Below, piece by piece: positions 27,603-38,273 of a stretch of 57,384 nucleotides of DNA; positions within the stretch are counted from its first letter, which is position 1; each line of letters opens with the position of its first letter. Below the pieces are notes generated by a model. That model had not been told where the DNA came from. It searched no databases and worked only from the letters and a program-made list of their open reading frames with translations. Source of the DNA: Herbinix sp. (GTDB lineage Bacteria > Bacillota > Clostridia > Lachnospirales > Lachnospiraceae); the NCBI GenBank assembly GCA_029256105.1, contig JAQSYO010000025.1:1-57384 (forward strand). Reading direction: 5' to 3'. A program made the position numbers and the translations under genes.

Positions 27603-27800
27603 AGATATTATGTAAGTCAAAGATAATATGAAAATGAAAGATATTATGTAAATCAAAGATAATATGAAAATGAAAGATAATATAAAAATGAAAGATAATA
27701 TTAAAATGAATGGGAATAGGAAAGTGAATGCGAATAGGAAAATGAATACGAATAGGAAAATATATGCGAATAGGAAAATGAATACAAATAAGAAAAAAAG
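27603..27800. repeat. 18-bp tandem repeat array, 11 units, downstream of spoIIP
   Basis: Eleven units of exactly 18 bp. The first six follow agataatatgaaaatgaa; from 27711 the units change to tgcgaataggaaaatgaa. It lies in the 584-bp gap between spoIIP and the methyltransferase gene, after the terminator. The remaining 250 bp of the gap are AT-rich with no recognisable element. Confidence 0.9.
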
Positions 27801-28058
27801 GTAATTTGAATATGAAAAATAATAGGAAATTTATGGTGGAATTCAAAATTTACTTATTATATAATAGCCATATGATTGTAGGATAAAAAATTGGAGTTGT
27901 ATTATCATATACAGGACTTAAATATATTGGTGATATATCTAAATATGATTAATTTATCAGTGTATTTATACTGGACTAATTGTGATATTCTCGTAATTTA
28001 AATATAATATACAATTTATATTGAGGTGGTATGATATTTTTGGAAGGGGAAAATTAAT

Positions 28059-28886
28059 ATGGAAATAATAGAGCCCTACAAAGGGATTGCGGATATATAT
28101 GAAGAGGTTAGACCTTCTTATCCGGAGAGATTAATTCAAGATATTATCGCAAAGACAGATATAAAATTGAAGGATAGCTTACTTGAAATCGGAGCAGGAA
28201 CGGGAAAAGCAACGCTTCAATTTGCTGAGAAAGGATTTGAAGTTCAAGCTATAGAATTAGGGGAAGAAATGGCAGATATATTAAAAGATAAGTGTGCCAT
28301 ATTTCCAAATGTATCCGTGGATGTAGTAGCCTTTGAGGATTGGAATAACCCCAGTAACCAAAAATATGATATGATTTATTGTGCACAAGCATTTCACTGG
28401 ATTGACAAATCAGTAAAATATAAAAAATGCTATGAATTATTAAAGGATAATGGATATCTAGTATTATTTTGGTATAACCCTAGTGATGATAAATTACCTA
28501 TAACGATTGAAATAGAGGAAAAGGTAAATAAGATAATTACGAAATACGTTTCTAATTATTATGTTAATGCGGGAGTCCCTGAAAGACGTACCAATGATGG
28601 AGTATCTAGCAATGATGAAAGAAAAGCGGAGATAGAAACATCTGGTTTTTTTGATTTGGTTGAAAAAATAGAATATTTGCAAGAAGTTAGAAATAATCCA
28701 CGACAGTATTTAATGGCTTTGAAATCGGTACCAGCATTTGCTGCTATTCTTGATGGATTAGAATATAAGATAATAAAAATAATGGATAGTGAAATCGAAG
28801 AAGTAATAAATAGTTATGGAGGATTTACTAGCGTGTTATTTAAATTTTCTCTGTACATAACGAAAAAGATAAGTTGTATTCTATAA
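28059..28886 (+). CDS. Class I SAM-dependent methyltransferase, substrate unknown
   Basis: 275 residues. SAM-binding motif I is LLEIGAGTGKATLQFAEKG, the acidic residue of motif II is in VQAIELGEEMADIL, and motif IV region is YDMIYCAQAFHWID, the FHW/D form common in trans-aconitate/Methyltransf_11-like enzymes. It is inserted between spoIIP and lepA, which are adjacent in many relatives, and is flanked by tandem-repeat arrays on both sides. Strongly AT-rich codon use (many Ile/Lys). RBS GGAAGGGG. Confidence 0.85.
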   Translation: MEIIEPYKGIADIYEEVRPSYPERLIQDIIAKTDIKLKDSLLEIGAGTGKATLQFAEKGFEVQAIELGEEMADILKDKCAIFPNVSVDVVAFEDWNNPSNQKYDMIYCAQAFHWIDKSVKYKKCYELLKDNGYLVLFWYNPSDDKLPITIEIEEKVNKIITKYVSNYYVNAGVPERRTNDGVSSNDERKAEIETSGFFDLVEKIEYLQEVRNNPRQYLMALKSVPAFAAILDGLEYKIIKIMDSEIEEVINSYGGFTSVLFKFSLYITKKISCIL

Positions 28887-28927
28887 TGAAGTAGGTTGAA
28901 GTTTAGCATAATAAGGTATCATTGTTG

Positions 28928-28956
28928 TTGTAACTGTTAAAACTGTATGCTATAAT
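28928..28956 (+). promoter_or_regulatory. Upstream promoter of lepA
   Basis: TTGTAA, 17-bp spacer, TATAAT with TGC before it (extended -10). The 11-base tatgctataat at this -10 recurs at 29064-29074, closer to lepA, so a second start is likely. Confidence 0.65.
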
Positions 28957-28963
28957 ATTTCAC

Positions 28964-29068
28964 GATAAGCAAAGGAAGATCAAAAGCTCATCTTATAAGA
29001 TAAGTAGAGGAAAATCGAGAGCTTAGCGTATAAGATAAGCAAAGGAATACCTAGAACATTTCTTATGC
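28964..29068 (+). repeat. Three imperfect ~35-bp direct repeats in the lepA leader
   Basis: Units begin at 28964, 29000 and 29035, each opening gataagyaraggaa. They are bracketed by the two copies of tatgctataat. Confidence 0.8.
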
Positions 29069-29115
29069 TATAATGACAGAATAGAATTCGAATCGTTACA
29101 CTCAGGAGGAGTAGA

Positions 29116-30927
29116 ATGGCCTTAGACCAAAGTAAAATAAGAAATTTTTGTATCATAGCTCATATAGATCACGGTAAATCGACACTGGCAGACCGTATTA
29201 TTGAGATGACCGGATTATTAACCAGTCGCGAAATGCAGGCACAGGTACTTGATAATATGGAGTTGGAGCGTGAACGAGGTATTACGATTAAAGCTCAGAC
29301 AGTTCGAACCGTATATAAGGCGAAGAACGGGGAAGAGTATATCTTTAATCTGATTGATACACCTGGACATGTAGACTTTAATTATGAAGTATCCAGAAGT
29401 TTGGCTGCTTGTGAGGGTGCTATCTTGGTTGTTGATGCAGCACAAGGAATTGAAGCACAAACTTTGGCCAATGTTTATTTGGCTTTAGACCATAATCTTG
29501 ATATTATGACTGTAATTAATAAAATTGATCTCCCCAGTGCAGACCCGGAACGAGTAATTGCTGAAATTGAAGATGTAATTGGTTTGGAAGCCCATGATGC
29601 TCCATTAATTTCTGCAAAAATGGGTACTAATATTGATCAAGTATTAGAACAGATTGTAACCAAAATCCCAGCACCGAAGGGAGATATCAACGCTCCTTTA
29701 CAAGCATTGATATTTGACTCGAAATATGATTCCTACAAAGGGGTTATTATTTTCTGCAGAATTAAAGAGGGTAGTGTGAAACGGGGAACTGAAATCCGAA
29801 TGATGTATACCGGAGCTGTTGCAGAAGTTGTAGAGCTGGGTACGTTTGGTGCAGGTGCATTTATACCTACTGACGAATTAACAGCAGGTATGGTAGGCTA
29901 TATGACGGCTAGTTTGAAGAATGTGAAAGATACTCATGTTGGTGATACGGTAACAGATAACAAACGCCCCTGCGCGGAAGCACTTCCGGGATATAAAACG
30001 GTACATCCCATGGTGTATTGCGGCATGTATCCTGTGGATGGTTCAAAATACCCGGATCTTCGAGATGCGCTGGAAAAACTTCAATTAAATGATGCTTCCC
30101 TTCAATTTGAACCTGAGACCTCAGTCGCTTTGGGCTTTGGATTTCGTTGTGGTTTCCTTGGACTTTTGCATTTGGAAATCATTCAGGAAAGGTTAGAGCG
30201 GGAATATAATTTGGATTTGATCACTACGGCACCCAGCGTTATCTATAAAGTTCATAAAACCAACGGAGAAGTTTTTGAAATCACAAATCCGACCAATCTC
30301 CCTAATCCCGGAGAAATTGCATTTTTGGAAGAACCGATGGTAACTGCGGAAATCATGGTTACAACAGAATTTGTAGGTTCCATCATGACTCTATGCCAGG
30401 AAAGACGTGGAATATATCTTGGAATGGAGTATATGGAAGCAACCAGAGCTCTTCTGAAATATGAACTACCTCTAAATGAAATCATTTATGATTTCTTTGA
30501 TGCCTTAAAATCTAGATCAAAGGGCTATGCTTCCTTTGATTATGAATTAAAAGGTTATGTACAATCTGAATTAGTGAAATTAGATATCTTAATTAATAAA
30601 GAAGAAGTGGATGCGTTAACCTTTATCGTACATGCGGAAAGTTCATATGAGCGGGGAAGAAGAATGTGCGAAAGGTTAAAGGATGAAATTCCACGTCAAA
30701 TGTTTGAAATTCCTATTCAAGCAGCAATTGGCAGTAAAGTCATTGCCAGAGAAACAATTAAAGCAATGAGAAAGGATGTCCTAGCCAAATGTTATGGTGG
30801 TGACATCACAAGAAAGAAGAAGTTGCTTGAAAAGCAAAAAGAGGGTAAGAAGAGAATGCGTCAGGTAGGTAACGTTGAAATACCTCAGAAAGCATTTATG
30901 AGCGTCTTGAAATTAGACGAAGATTAA
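29116..30927 (+). CDS. lepA: Elongation factor 4 (LepA GTPase)
   Basis: Ribosome-associated GTPase affecting translation and 30S biogenesis. 603 residues, full length. G1 [10 protein letters not shown], effector [10 protein letters not shown]3 DTPGHVDF, G4 NKIDL, and the characteristic C-terminal domain ending in [34 protein letters not shown] sequence. Start ATG after AGGAGGAG. It ends 13 bp before hemW and is probably co-transcribed with it. Confidence 0.97.
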   Translation: MALDQSKIRNFCIIAHIDHGKSTLADRIIEMTGLLTSREMQAQVLDNMELERERGITIKAQTVRTVYKAKNGEEYIFNLIDTPGHVDFNYEVSRSLAACEGAILVVDAAQGIEAQTLANVYLALDHNLDIMTVINKIDLPSADPERVIAEIEDVIGLEAHDAPLISAKMGTNIDQVLEQIVTKIPAPKGDINAPLQALIFDSKYDSYKGVIIFCRIKEGSVKRGTEIRMMYTGAVAEVVELGTFGAGAFIPTDELTAGMVGYMTASLKNVKDTHVGDTVTDNKRPCAEALPGYKTVHPMVYCGMYPVDGSKYPDLRDALEKLQLNDASLQFEPETSVALGFGFRCGFLGLLHLEIIQERLEREYNLDLITTAPSVIYKVHKTNGEVFEITNPTNLPNPGEIAFLEEPMVTAEIMVTTEFVGSIMTLCQERRGIYLGMEYMEATRALLKYELPLNEIIYDFFDALKSRSKGYASFDYELKGYVQSELVKLDILINKEEVDALTFIVHAESSYERGRRMCERLKDEIPRQMFEIPIQAAIGSKVIARETIKAMRKDVLAKCYGGDITRKKKLLEKQKEGKKRMRQVGNVEIPQKAFMSVLKLDED

Positions 30928-30940
30928 TCGGTGGATAACA

Positions 30941-32263
30941 ATGAATAATGATATTGAAAAGAATAATGATATTCCGAAGAATAATGATATTGCAAAGAAT
31001 TATGAAATAACAAAGACGGATGAATTAACTAAAATAAATAAAAAAAAGGATATGGGTCTTTACATCCATATCCCTTTTTGTGTTAAAAAATGTGATTACT
31101 GTGATTTCTTATCTGCTCCAGCAACCGAGGAGATGAAAAAGAAGTATTTTGATGCTATGCAAATTGAAATTGAAAGTTATACTAAAGCTTTCGAAGGCTA
31201 TGTGATTCCTACGTTGTTTTTCGGAGGAGGAACACCTTCTAGCGTGGATGCGATTTATATTAGTAAAATTATGGAGGCCATCAAAAAAGTGTTTCACCTT
31301 GACTTGCATAGATTAGAGGCTAGTATTGAAGTGAATCCAGGCACAATTACAAAAGATAAATTGATTGCTTATAAAGAAGCAGGGATTAATCGCTTGAGCT
31401 TTGGGCTCCAGTCAACGAATAACAAAGAGCTATCACTTCTCGGTAGAATTCATACCTATGAACAGTTTGCGGAGAATTATAATTTAGCCAGAGAAGTGGG
31501 GTTTGAGAATATTAACATTGATTTAATGTCAGCTCTACCAGGGCAAACATTGGAGTCTTGGGAAAATACTTTAAATACGGTGGTAAATCTCATGCCGGAG
31601 CATATTTCGGCATATAGCTTGATCATTGAAGAGGGGACTCAGTTTTTTGACCGTTATCAAGAGACATCTCCAAACTATAAAGAGTTACCGGATGAAGAAG
31701 AAGACCGTCTAATTTATCATAGAACGAAAGAAATTTTAGAATTACACGGATATCGTCGGTATGAAATATCAAATTATGCAAAAGAAGGTTATGAATGTCG
31801 TCATAATAGTTCGTATTGGATTGGTACAGATTATCTGGGGATAGGTTTGGGTGCATCGTCTTTCCTTAATGGTGCTAGATTTTTAAATACGCAGGATTTA
31901 AAGCAATATATTCAAGTTTGTGATAACATTAATAATAAGAAAATTTCACAAAAAATAAATTTATTAAATGAAGACTATAGTTTCTCGATAGATGATACCA
32001 TTGAATTACGTAAGAATTTTGAGCAATTAAGCAAGGAGCAAAAAATGGAGGAATTCATGTTTCTTGGGCTACGAATGTGCGATGGCATCAGTAAACAAGA
32101 ATTTTATGAACGATTTGATATAGATATTAATACTGTCTATGGAGAAGTAATACAGAAATTAAGGATGAATAATTTGCTTGTGCTTCAAGGAAATAAAATC
32201 CGGCTGACAGACTATGGAGTTGATATAAGTAACTCAGTTTTATCTTTATTCTTATTAAGCTAG
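30941..32263 (+). CDS. hemW: HemW, radical SAM heme chaperone, with repeat N-terminus
   Basis: 440 residues. The core begins at GLYIHIPFCVKKCDYCDF (residue about 38), holding the CX3CX2C cluster motif in the HemW form, followed by FFGGGTPSS, EVNPGT and RLSFGLQS. These proteins are often annotated as oxygen-independent coproporphyrinogen oxidase, but HemW acts in heme delivery. The first 31 residues are an extra segment of in-frame 18-bp repeats (NNDIEK, NNDIPK, NNDIAK, NYEITK, TDELTK). The core family starts close to Met37, but that Met has no well-spaced RBS, so the longer start is kept. It follows lepA directly. Confidence 0.9.
   Translation: MNNDIEKNNDIPKNNDIAKNYEITKTDELTKINKKKDMGLYIHIPFCVKKCDYCDFLSAPATEEMKKKYFDAMQIEIESYTKAFEGYVIPTLFFGGGTPSSVDAIYISKIMEAIKKVFHLDLHRLEASIEVNPGTITKDKLIAYKEAGINRLSFGLQSTNNKELSLLGRIHTYEQFAENYNLAREVGFENINIDLMSALPGQTLESWENTLNTVVNLMPEHISAYSLIIEEGTQFFDRYQETSPNYKELPDEEEDRLIYHRTKEILELHGYRRYEISNYAKEGYECRHNSSYWIGTDYLGIGLGASSFLNGARFLNTQDLKQYIQVCDNINNKKISQKINLLNEDYSFSIDDTIELRKNFEQLSKEQKMEEFMFLGLRMCDGISKQEFYERFDIDINTVYGEVIQKLRMNNLLVLQGNKIRLTDYGVDISNSVLSLFLLS
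30944..31033 (+). repeat. In-frame 18-bp repeats at the 5' end of hemW, five units
   Basis: The first three units are aataatgatatt plus six variable bases; units four and five are degenerate. They encode the family-atypical N-terminal extension of HemW. Confidence 0.85.
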
Positions 32264-32394
32264 ATAAATGAAGGTAAGAATATTATAAGTGTAGCAACAG
32301 TTTCTTTACGTGGACGTAAGGCAGATATTATAGATTTTGAAAGCGATAATTTTCGCTTTCCTATTAAATGGCAAGAGTAGATGGAGATCCCGTA

Positions 32395-32465
32395 CTATAT
32401 CTGTAGCCATATCTATATCTATATCTGTATCTATATCCATATCTGTATCTATATCTGTATATAAA
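32395..32465. repeat. Hexamer repeat tract before hrcA
   Basis: About eleven consecutive hexamers of tatatc, tgtatc or catatc. It lies in the 562-bp gap between hemW and hrcA, which also holds a small hairpin (gaaagcg/cgctttc, 32339-32360), a terminator and the heat-shock promoter. Confidence 0.85.
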
Positions 32466-32610
32466 TCAATCCCAAAAAGTAATGATTTGAAAGTTTATAA
32501 TTCTCGCTCAGGATTAGAAACACCTAAGAATGTTATCAACCTAGTGGTATTCGTCTGTTCACTTGATAATACAAACGTAATGCGAGAGAAGAATGATTAG
32601 TAGGTATAGC

Positions 32611-32646
32611 AAAGAGCCTCTGCCATAGGTGGAGGCTCTTTATTTT
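32611..32646 (+). terminator. Terminator before the hrcA operon
   Basis: AAAGAGCCTC and GAGGCTCTTT, 10 bp perfect arms, followed by ATTTT. It separates lepA-hemW transcription from the heat-shock operon. Confidence 0.9.
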
Positions 32647-32701
32647 CCTTATTTTATGTAATAAAATCTATGATTTTTCAGAAAATATTTATAAAATTGC
32701 C

Positions 32702-32730
32702 TTGACAAACGAAATTGATAGTGATATTTT
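32702..32730 (+). promoter_or_regulatory. Promoter of the hrcA-grpE-dnaK operon
   Basis: TTGACA, 17-bp spacer, TATTTT, with the CIRCE operator 12 bp downstream. Confidence 0.85.
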
Positions 32731-32741
32731 ATATATAGATA

Positions 32742-32768
32742 TTAGCACTCTATCGAAGCGAGTGCTAA
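32742..32768 (+). promoter_or_regulatory. CIRCE operator (HrcA binding site)
   Basis: TTAGCACTC-N9-GAGTGCTAA, a perfect match to the CIRCE consensus, located just downstream of the -10 and 58 bp before hrcA. Confidence 0.98.
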
Positions 32769-32825
32769 CAAACTAACGAATAGATTAGAAGCTGAGTTAT
32801 TAATTTACGATGGATCGAGGTAAGC

Positions 32826-33857
32826 ATGCAGCAATTGGATGATAGAAAACTAAAAATTTTGCAGGCAATTATCCGTAACTATTTAGAAACTGGTGAACCT
32901 GTGGGCTCTAGAACCATTTCGAAATATACGGATCTGAATTTGAGCTCCGCAACCATACGTAATGAAATGTCTGATTTGGAAGAACTGGGCTTCATCGTAC
33001 AGCCACATACTTCAGCAGGACGTATTCCATCGGATAAAGGCTATCGACTTTATGTGGATATGCTTCTCCATGATAAAGTTCAAGAAGTGGAAGATATGAG
33101 AGAACTATTAATTCAAAAGGCTGATAAATTAGAAAGTCTACTTCAACAGGTAGCTAAGCTTCTCGCAGTTAATACGAATTATACAACGATGGTTACAGCA
33201 CCTCAATATAAGAAAAGAGTAAAATTCATTCAACTTACCGAAGTGGATGAAAAACAAGTGTTAGCAGTTATAGTATTTGAACGTAATATTGTAAAGAATA
33301 AAATAATCCAAGTAGCAACATCCTTAAATAAAGAGACACTTTTAAAACTAAACATCATTTTAAATACCTTCTTACAAGGCTTAGACCTGGGAGAAATTAA
33401 TTTACCAGTAATCACGCAGATGAAAGAACAAGCAGGTGATTATCGGGCCCTTGTCAATGATATACTGGATGCAATTATGCAGGCGGTAACGGAGGAAGAT
33501 GATCTCGAAATATTCACCTCGGGAACTACCAATATCTTAAGATATCCGGAACTTGGCGATCGGGAGAAAGCTTGTGATTTGTTATACACCTTGGAAGAAA
33601 AGAAAGTACTCTCCGAATTTATACAAGATAAGATGGAGGATGAGGAAAGCAGAGGAATTCAAGTATATATTGGTGATGAGACACCGGTAGATTCTATGAA
33701 GGAATGCTCCGTTGTAACTGCGACATATGAAATAGAAGAAGGCGTTTATGGTAAGGTCGGTATTATTGGACCTAAGAGAATGGATTATCAGAAGGTAGTT
33801 AGTACACTGCAACATTTGATGGTGCAGCTGGACGATATATTTAAGAAAAAAACATAA
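32826..33857 (+). CDS. hrcA: Heat-inducible transcription repressor HrcA
   Basis: Represses class I heat-shock genes by binding CIRCE; its activity depends on GroEL in characterised species. 343 residues: N-terminal winged helix (LDDRKLKILQAIIRNYLETGEPVGSRTISK), then a GAF-like dimerisation domain with the typical PHTSAGRIPSDKGYRLYVD early on and VGIIGPKRMDYQKVVSTL at the C-terminus. First gene of the operon directly behind a perfect CIRCE, so autorepressed. Start ATG after ATCGAGG. Confidence 0.97.
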   Translation: MQQLDDRKLKILQAIIRNYLETGEPVGSRTISKYTDLNLSSATIRNEMSDLEELGFIVQPHTSAGRIPSDKGYRLYVDMLLHDKVQEVEDMRELLIQKADKLESLLQQVAKLLAVNTNYTTMVTAPQYKKRVKFIQLTEVDEKQVLAVIVFERNIVKNKIIQVATSLNKETLLKLNIILNTFLQGLDLGEINLPVITQMKEQAGDYRALVNDILDAIMQAVTEEDDLEIFTSGTTNILRYPELGDREKACDLLYTLEEKKVLSEFIQDKMEDEESRGIQVYIGDETPVDSMKECSVVTATYEIEEGVYGKVGIIGPKRMDYQKVVSTLQHLMVQLDDIFKKKT

Positions 33858-33982
33858 GAATAATCTTATTGCCTGGTAGAAAGTTACAGTCATAAAGCGA
33901 AGGGAAAGGTGGTTATCGGAGTTTGGAGGATTTGGATCAAGCAATTAAAATAATGAAAGCTGCCATGGAAAAGGAGAAGGTA

Positions 33983-34636
33983 ATGAAGGAAACGTCAAAG
34001 GAATCTATGAATCAACAAATAGAGGAAGATATACAAAACTTATCAATTGATAATGATATTGAGGAAGATGTAATTCAGGAAGAAGTGGAAATCGATAACG
34101 AAGAAGAGGTGACCGGAGAAGTCAATGTGGATGGTACACTAGAAAAGCAGGAAAAGTCAGGTAAAGGCTTCTTTAAAAATACGAAATCCAAGGAATTAGC
34201 TGCCAAGGATCAGAAAATTGATGATCTAACCGATCGTTTAATGAGAACAATGGCTGAATTTGATAATTTCCGTAAGCGTTCTGATAAAGAAAAATCACAG
34301 ATGTATGATATGGGCATTAAAAGTATTATTGAGAAAATTCTTCCCATCGTTGATAACTTCGAAAGAGGTTTTGGCACAATCACTGAGAAAGAAAAAGAAA
34401 GTGCCTTTGCACAGGGAATTGAATTAATTTATAGACAGCTGCTTACAGCATTAGATGAAATTGGTTTAAAACCAATTGATGCAGTTGGGAAAGAATTTAA
34501 CCCGAATCTTCATAATGCAGTAATGCATGGAGAGGATGACAGCTTAGGAGAGAACATCGTATCCGATGAATTTCAAAAGGGTTATCTTTATCGGGAAATG
34601 GTGGTTCGCCACAGTATGGTAAAAGTAGTTAACTAA
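33983..34636 (+). CDS. grpE: Nucleotide exchange factor GrpE
   Basis: Releases ADP from DnaK. 217 residues from the ATG with AAGGAGAAGG immediately upstream; a TTG at 33923 would give 237 residues but has a poorly placed RBS. A long acidic N-terminal part (EEDVIQEEVEIDNEEEV) precedes the coiled coil and the core signature LMRTMAEFDNFRKRSDKEK, LPIVDNFERGF and NPNLHNAVMH. Between hrcA and dnaK in the heat-shock operon. Confidence 0.93.
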   Translation: MKETSKESMNQQIEEDIQNLSIDNDIEEDVIQEEVEIDNEEEVTGEVNVDGTLEKQEKSGKGFFKNTKSKELAAKDQKIDDLTDRLMRTMAEFDNFRKRSDKEKSQMYDMGIKSIIEKILPIVDNFERGFGTITEKEKESAFAQGIELIYRQLLTALDEIGLKPIDAVGKEFNPNLHNAVMHGEDDSLGENIVSDEFQKGYLYREMVVRHSMVKVVN

Positions 34637-34647
34637 TTTCATTATAA

Positions 34648-36537
<1,890 letters not shown>

Positions 36538-36549
36538 TAAATATTGATG

Positions 36550-36621
36550 AATTGTCTATAGTAGAAACATTTGACAAAGTGAACGAAAAATTATACAACT
36601 TACGTTATGCTATAGACAATT
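36550..36621. repeat. Inverted repeat with long loop between dnaK and dnaJ
   Basis: Perfect 12-base arms AATTGTCTATAG and CTATAGACAATT separated by 48 bases that include TTGACA (36571-36576). A second small hairpin (ggcggtcat-tc-atgactgcc) follows near 36637. The 274-bp dnaK-dnaJ gap holds nothing else recognisable. Confidence 0.7.
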
Positions 36622-36811
36622 TTCAGGATATAATAGGCGGTCATTCATGACTGCCTGTTTGCCTATGAATAGAGTTCAACAACGCTAATTAATTTTCTAA
36701 AGCAAATAATTCAGGAAGATTGATTATATTTCGTAATCTGAAAATATTGAGAGATGTGAAAGCATACTCCTACAAAAGTTAAAGTTATGGCTATGAAAGG
36801 TGAAGGAAAAG

Positions 36812-37963
36812 ATGGCAGATAAACGTGATTATTATGAAATCTTAGGTGTCGGTAGGACAGCTACGGATGATGAATTAAAAAAAGCATATAGACAACTTGC
36901 AAAAAAGTACCATCCAGATACCAATCCCGGGGACGCAAGTGCAGAAGCAAAGTTTAAGGAAGCTTCTGAGGCATATGCTGTACTCAGTGATGCAGATAAA
37001 CGCAGGCAGTACGACCAATTCGGACACGCAGCCTTTGAAGGAGGTGCCGGAGGTGGAGCCGGTGGATTTGATTTCAGCGGAATGGATATGGGAGATATCT
37101 TTGGAGATATCTTCGGAGATCTCTTTGGCGGTGGCCGTACGAGACGTTCTAGTAATGGTCCGATGCAAGGAGCAAATCTTCGTACTGCTGTCAGAATCAC
37201 CTTTGAAGAAGCTGTCTTTGGTACAGAGAAGGAATTAGAGCTTAATCTTAAGGATGAATGTGGAACCTGCCATGGAACCGGTGCTAAAACTGGTACCACA
37301 GCAGATACTTGTTCAAAATGTGGTGGCAAAGGACAGGTGGTTTATACACAACAATCCTTATTTGGTATGGTACGAAATGTTCAAACCTGTCCGGATTGTA
37401 AGGGAACCGGTAAAATTATTAAAGATAAATGTTCCGATTGTTATGGTAGTGGCTTTATCACCAGCAAAAAGAAGATTAAGGTATCCATTCCAGCAGGCAT
37501 AGATGGTGGGCAAAGTGTCAGAATTCGCAGCAAAGGCGAGCCGGGTTCCAATGGGGGACCGAGAGGGGATCTATTAGTAGAAGTGGAAGTTAGTAGACAT
37601 CCGATATTCCAACGCCAGGATTATGATATATTTTCAACTGCACCAATTTCCTATGCTACAGCAACCTTAGGTGGTGATGTTAAGATCAGCACGGTGGATG
37701 GTGATGTGATATATAACGTCAAAGCTGGTACACAGACGGATACTAAGGTAAGACTCCGTGAAAAAGGTGTTCCAAGCCTAAGAAATAAAGCGGTTCGAGG
37801 AGATCATTACGTAACCTTAGTGGTTCAAGTTCCAACAAGTTTAAATGCGGAACAAAAGGAACTGTTAAAGAAATTTGATGATGCAATGACGGGCAAAAAT
37901 GACAATACTCCGGATGCTCCTGATACTGACAAGGACAAAGGAAAGAAAAAGTTCTGGAAGTAA
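36812..37963 (+). CDS. dnaJ: Chaperone DnaJ (Hsp40)
   Basis: Stimulates DnaK ATPase and delivers clients. 383 residues from ATG at 36812 ([13 protein letters not shown]); a GTG at 36800 is rejected because AAGGTGAAGG lies there as the ribosome binding site. J domain with HPD (YHPDTNPGD), Gly/Phe-rich region (about 75-115), and four zinc motifs [24 protein letters not shown] and CSDCYGSG, then the C-terminal substrate domain. It is separated from dnaK by 274 bp with hairpins, so it may be expressed at a different level. Confidence 0.97.
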   Translation: MADKRDYYEILGVGRTATDDELKKAYRQLAKKYHPDTNPGDASAEAKFKEASEAYAVLSDADKRRQYDQFGHAAFEGGAGGGAGGFDFSGMDMGDIFGDIFGDLFGGGRTRRSSNGPMQGANLRTAVRITFEEAVFGTEKELELNLKDECGTCHGTGAKTGTTADTCSKCGGKGQVVYTQQSLFGMVRNVQTCPDCKGTGKIIKDKCSDCYGSGFITSKKKIKVSIPAGIDGGQSVRIRSKGEPGSNGGPRGDLLVEVEVSRHPIFQRQDYDIFSTAPISYATATLGGDVKISTVDGDVIYNVKAGTQTDTKVRLREKGVPSLRNKAVRGDHYVTLVVQVPTSLNAEQKELLKKFDDAMTGKNDNTPDAPDTDKDKGKKKFWK

Positions 37964-38132
37964 AGACTTTTCTAACTAAGACTTTTTAGAAGTAAAGACT
38001 TTTGAAAGTGAAGACTATGGAAAGTAAAGACCTTTGGAAGTAACGAATTTTAGAAGTAAAGACTTTGAAGGTTAAGACTTGTAGTAGTAAAGACTTTTGG
38101 AAGTAAGAACCTTTCGAAGTATAGACTTTTAT
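37958..38132. repeat. 16-bp tandem repeat array, 11 units, starting at the dnaJ stop codon
   Basis: Units of aagtaaagacttttgg type begin at 37958, 37974, 37990, 38006, 38022, 38038 and 38054, exactly 16 bp apart, then drift (14 and 17 bp) and return to 16 at 38101 and 38117. The first unit includes the last codon and stop of dnaJ. Confidence 0.9.
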
Positions 38133-38190
38133 AAATAATATATATTAAACTAACTAAAATAGTTAATAGAGGATGAAATATACTTAAACA

Positions 38191-38243
38191 TTATAAAACA
38201 TCAGGAAATATAACATCATACTATATTTCCTGATGTTTTATAA
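38191..38243. terminator. Perfect 22-bp-arm hairpin between dnaJ and prmA
   Basis: Arms ttataaaacatcaggaaata plus two more bases at 38191-38212, with the exact complement at 38222-38243, around a 9-base loop. It may act as a bidirectional terminator, but it ends 30 bp before the prmA start codon, so it could instead insulate or regulate prmA. Confidence 0.65.
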
Positions 38244-38273
38244 AATTAATCATGAATTATGATGGAGAATACT

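Noticed and set aside
27448..27846. 132-residue minus-strand ORF rich in FPIRIHF repeats
   Set aside because: It is the reverse reading of the 18-bp array and overlaps the end of spoIIP; no RBS and a low-complexity hydrophobic product.
32337..32600. 87-residue plus-strand ORF before hrcA
   Set aside because: Its centre is the hexamer tract read as SISISV; no RBS, and it lies in the terminator/promoter gap.
36832..37329. 165-residue minus-strand ORF and overlapping plus-frame ORFs inside dnaJ
   Set aside because: Shadows of the J and zinc-finger coding sequence; no family features.
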